The position numbers and the translations under genes are program-made. The notes beneath the pieces are model-generated. The model did not search any database, was not told the DNA's origin, and saw only the letters and a program-made list of their open reading frames with translations. DNA of 64,000 bases from CAZWCE01 sp964632505 (GTDB taxonomy: Bacteria; Planctomycetota; Planctomycetia; Pirellulales; Thermoguttaceae), in contig CAZWCE010000001.1 in assembly GCA_964632505.1 (NCBI GenBank), positions 248,001 to 312,000 of the forward strand. Reading direction: 5' to 3'. Shown here in pieces: positions 63,403 to 64,000 of the stretch (the stretch's first letter is position 1; each line of letters starts with the position of its first letter).

Positions 63403-63422
63403 CGCCCGCCTCGAGGCGGGCG
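63403..63422. repeat. Perfect 20-base palindrome in the methyltransferase leader
   Basis: CGCCCGCC and GGCGGGCG flank TCGA. It would fold in the transcript leader, roughly 11-30 bases after the predicted transcription start of the methyltransferase gene. The run of T lies before, not after, the hairpin on the coding strand, so it is not a simple terminator. Confidence 0.8.
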
Positions 63423-63438
63423 AAAAAGTCTCCCCCAT

Positions 63439-63466
63439 AGTATAACGGCCCCTCGAAGCGTTGCAA
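63439..63466 (-). promoter_or_regulatory. Sigma-70-type promoter for the methyltransferase gene
   Basis: On the minus strand TTGCAA (63466-63461), a 16-base spacer and TATACT (63444-63439). Confidence 0.6.
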
Positions 63467-63584
63467 CGGATTCAACCCTGTTCGAGCGTATCGCCAATCG
63501 TGAACCGGGAAACCACACGACGGTTTGCGACTCTGAATCAGCATCGCGACAACCCCTGCAACCGACATTTTCGTCAACTTTTCC

Positions 63585-63612
63585 TTGAAGAATGGAACTT
63601 AACCTATATAAT
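63585..63612 (+). promoter_or_regulatory. Sigma-70-type promoter for the gene at the right edge
   Basis: TTGAAG, a 16-base spacer and a perfect TATAAT. The leader to the start codon is about 245 bases. Confidence 0.55.
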
Positions 63613-63863
63613 AGAGTGATACGATATCTGAATCGCGTACCAACTCGACCGGAACCATTTACAAGGATGAGCCTCCATTCGCCACGCCTCTCCATACCGA
63701 TGCTTCTGCTTTTTATTCGAAAATGGAAGCAAGATCACCGGAATCGATGCAAACCACTCATCCGTTCGTTTTGCCGCCCCACCTTCGCCATCCCTTCCCC
63801 ATCCATCAGAAAACCGCAACCACCTTTTTGGTGGGGCTAGTTTACCTCGCCAGGAGCAAAACC

Positions 63864-64000
63864 ATGAGACGATTGTTTTTTCTGGTTCTTTTTGCCGCAA
63901 TCGCACTGCTTGCATTTTCCCCAAGTTCTTACGGGCAAAGCGATTCCGCCGAAATGCTCACCGAAAAATGGGCCAACAACGACGGCGGCTTCTCCAAGAT
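63864..64000 (+). CDS. Secreted protein, N-terminal part only
   Basis: The first 45 codons of a protein that continues past the window. Residues 1-24 form a clear signal peptide: basic start 'MRRLFF', hydrophobic core and probable cleavage after 'SYG'. The mature start 'QSDSAEMLTEKWANNDGGF' is not enough to name a family. AGGAG lies eight bases before the ATG. Confidence 0.75.
   Translation, partial: MRRLFFLVLFAAIALLAFSPSSYGQSDSAEMLTEKWANNDGGFSK

Overview
The window reads as chromosomal DNA of a Planctomycetota bacterium, probably of the Pirellulales type. This rests on GC-rich coding sequence, a secreted sulfatase carrying a HEAT-repeat tail, Tat-dependent secreted oxidoreductase and epimerase proteins, a PQQ-type beta-propeller protein starting with the planctomycete-typical 'W.RFRGP.G.G' sequence, several Gfo/Idh/MocA oxidoreductases, a very long FtsX-like permease with no ATPase beside it, and an eight-hundred-residue sodium:solute symporter. 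I could not run a taxonomic search, so the species is not named. No phage, insertion sequence, CRISPR array or rRNA was seen. One tRNA (Leu, UAG) is present.

Layout. 0.25-3.2 kb: an active HtrA-type protease, thiL and tsaE. 3.1-6.3 kb (minus strand): an MFS transporter, a TauE/SafE exporter and an Rrf2 regulator. 6.3-7.7 kb: a long AT-rich gap with small dyads. 7.7-10.3 kb: rhamnulokinase and a Gfo/Idh oxidoreductase. 10.5-14.5 kb (minus): a GH16 / DUF2784 / heparinase-like polysaccharide-degradation operon. 14.9-18.9 kb: a Kef-type antiporter, a nucleoside hydrolase and a CYTH protein. 19.1-24 kb: sulfatase-HEAT, then on the minus strand a small membrane protein and a double-protease NfeD protein. 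24.2-26.9 kb: a MetF-MetV fusion followed by a pterin methyltransferase. 26.9-29 kb (minus): D-lactate-type dehydrogenase, and an anti-sigma kinase plus STAS antagonist. 29.5-36.2 kb: Tat-exported aldo/keto reductase, DUF502, a glucuronokinase-like GHMP kinase, an APC permease and a YgiQ radical SAM enzyme. 36.3-42.7 kb: a catalytically dead HtrA homologue, a 46-residue membrane protein, a hairpin-rich non-coding stretch, a PQQ-propeller protein, a small orphan, and an AGE-family epimerase. 42.8-49.9 kb: a giant permease, thiS-thiG, an NRDE/TANGO2 protein and a YkgJ protein. 50-53.3 kb: a class B penicillin-binding protein, a stress-type flavin-binding protein and a membrane protein. 53.5-59.6 kb: tRNA-Leu, Gfo/Idh, phosphohexomutase, UbiD and RDD. 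59.8-64 kb: sodium symporter, an orphan beta-class DNA methyltransferase and the start of a secreted protein.

How the genes fit together. Most of the window is housekeeping plus a saprophytic lifestyle: sulfated polysaccharide breakdown (GH16, heparinase-like, sulfatase), sugar entry and phosphorylation (rhamnulokinase, GHMP kinase, phosphohexomutase, AGE epimerase, Gfo/Idh enzymes) and solute uptake. Thiamine genes are scattered (thiL at 1.8 kb, thiSG at 46.6 kb). The least ordinary items are the MetF-MetV/methyltransferase pair, which resembles part of an acetogen methyl branch; a protease-like PDZ protein whose whole catalytic triad is substituted; and a stretch near 38.5-38.8 kb with many perfect inverted repeats that looks like a structured RNA. 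No fully new system is proven from sequence alone.
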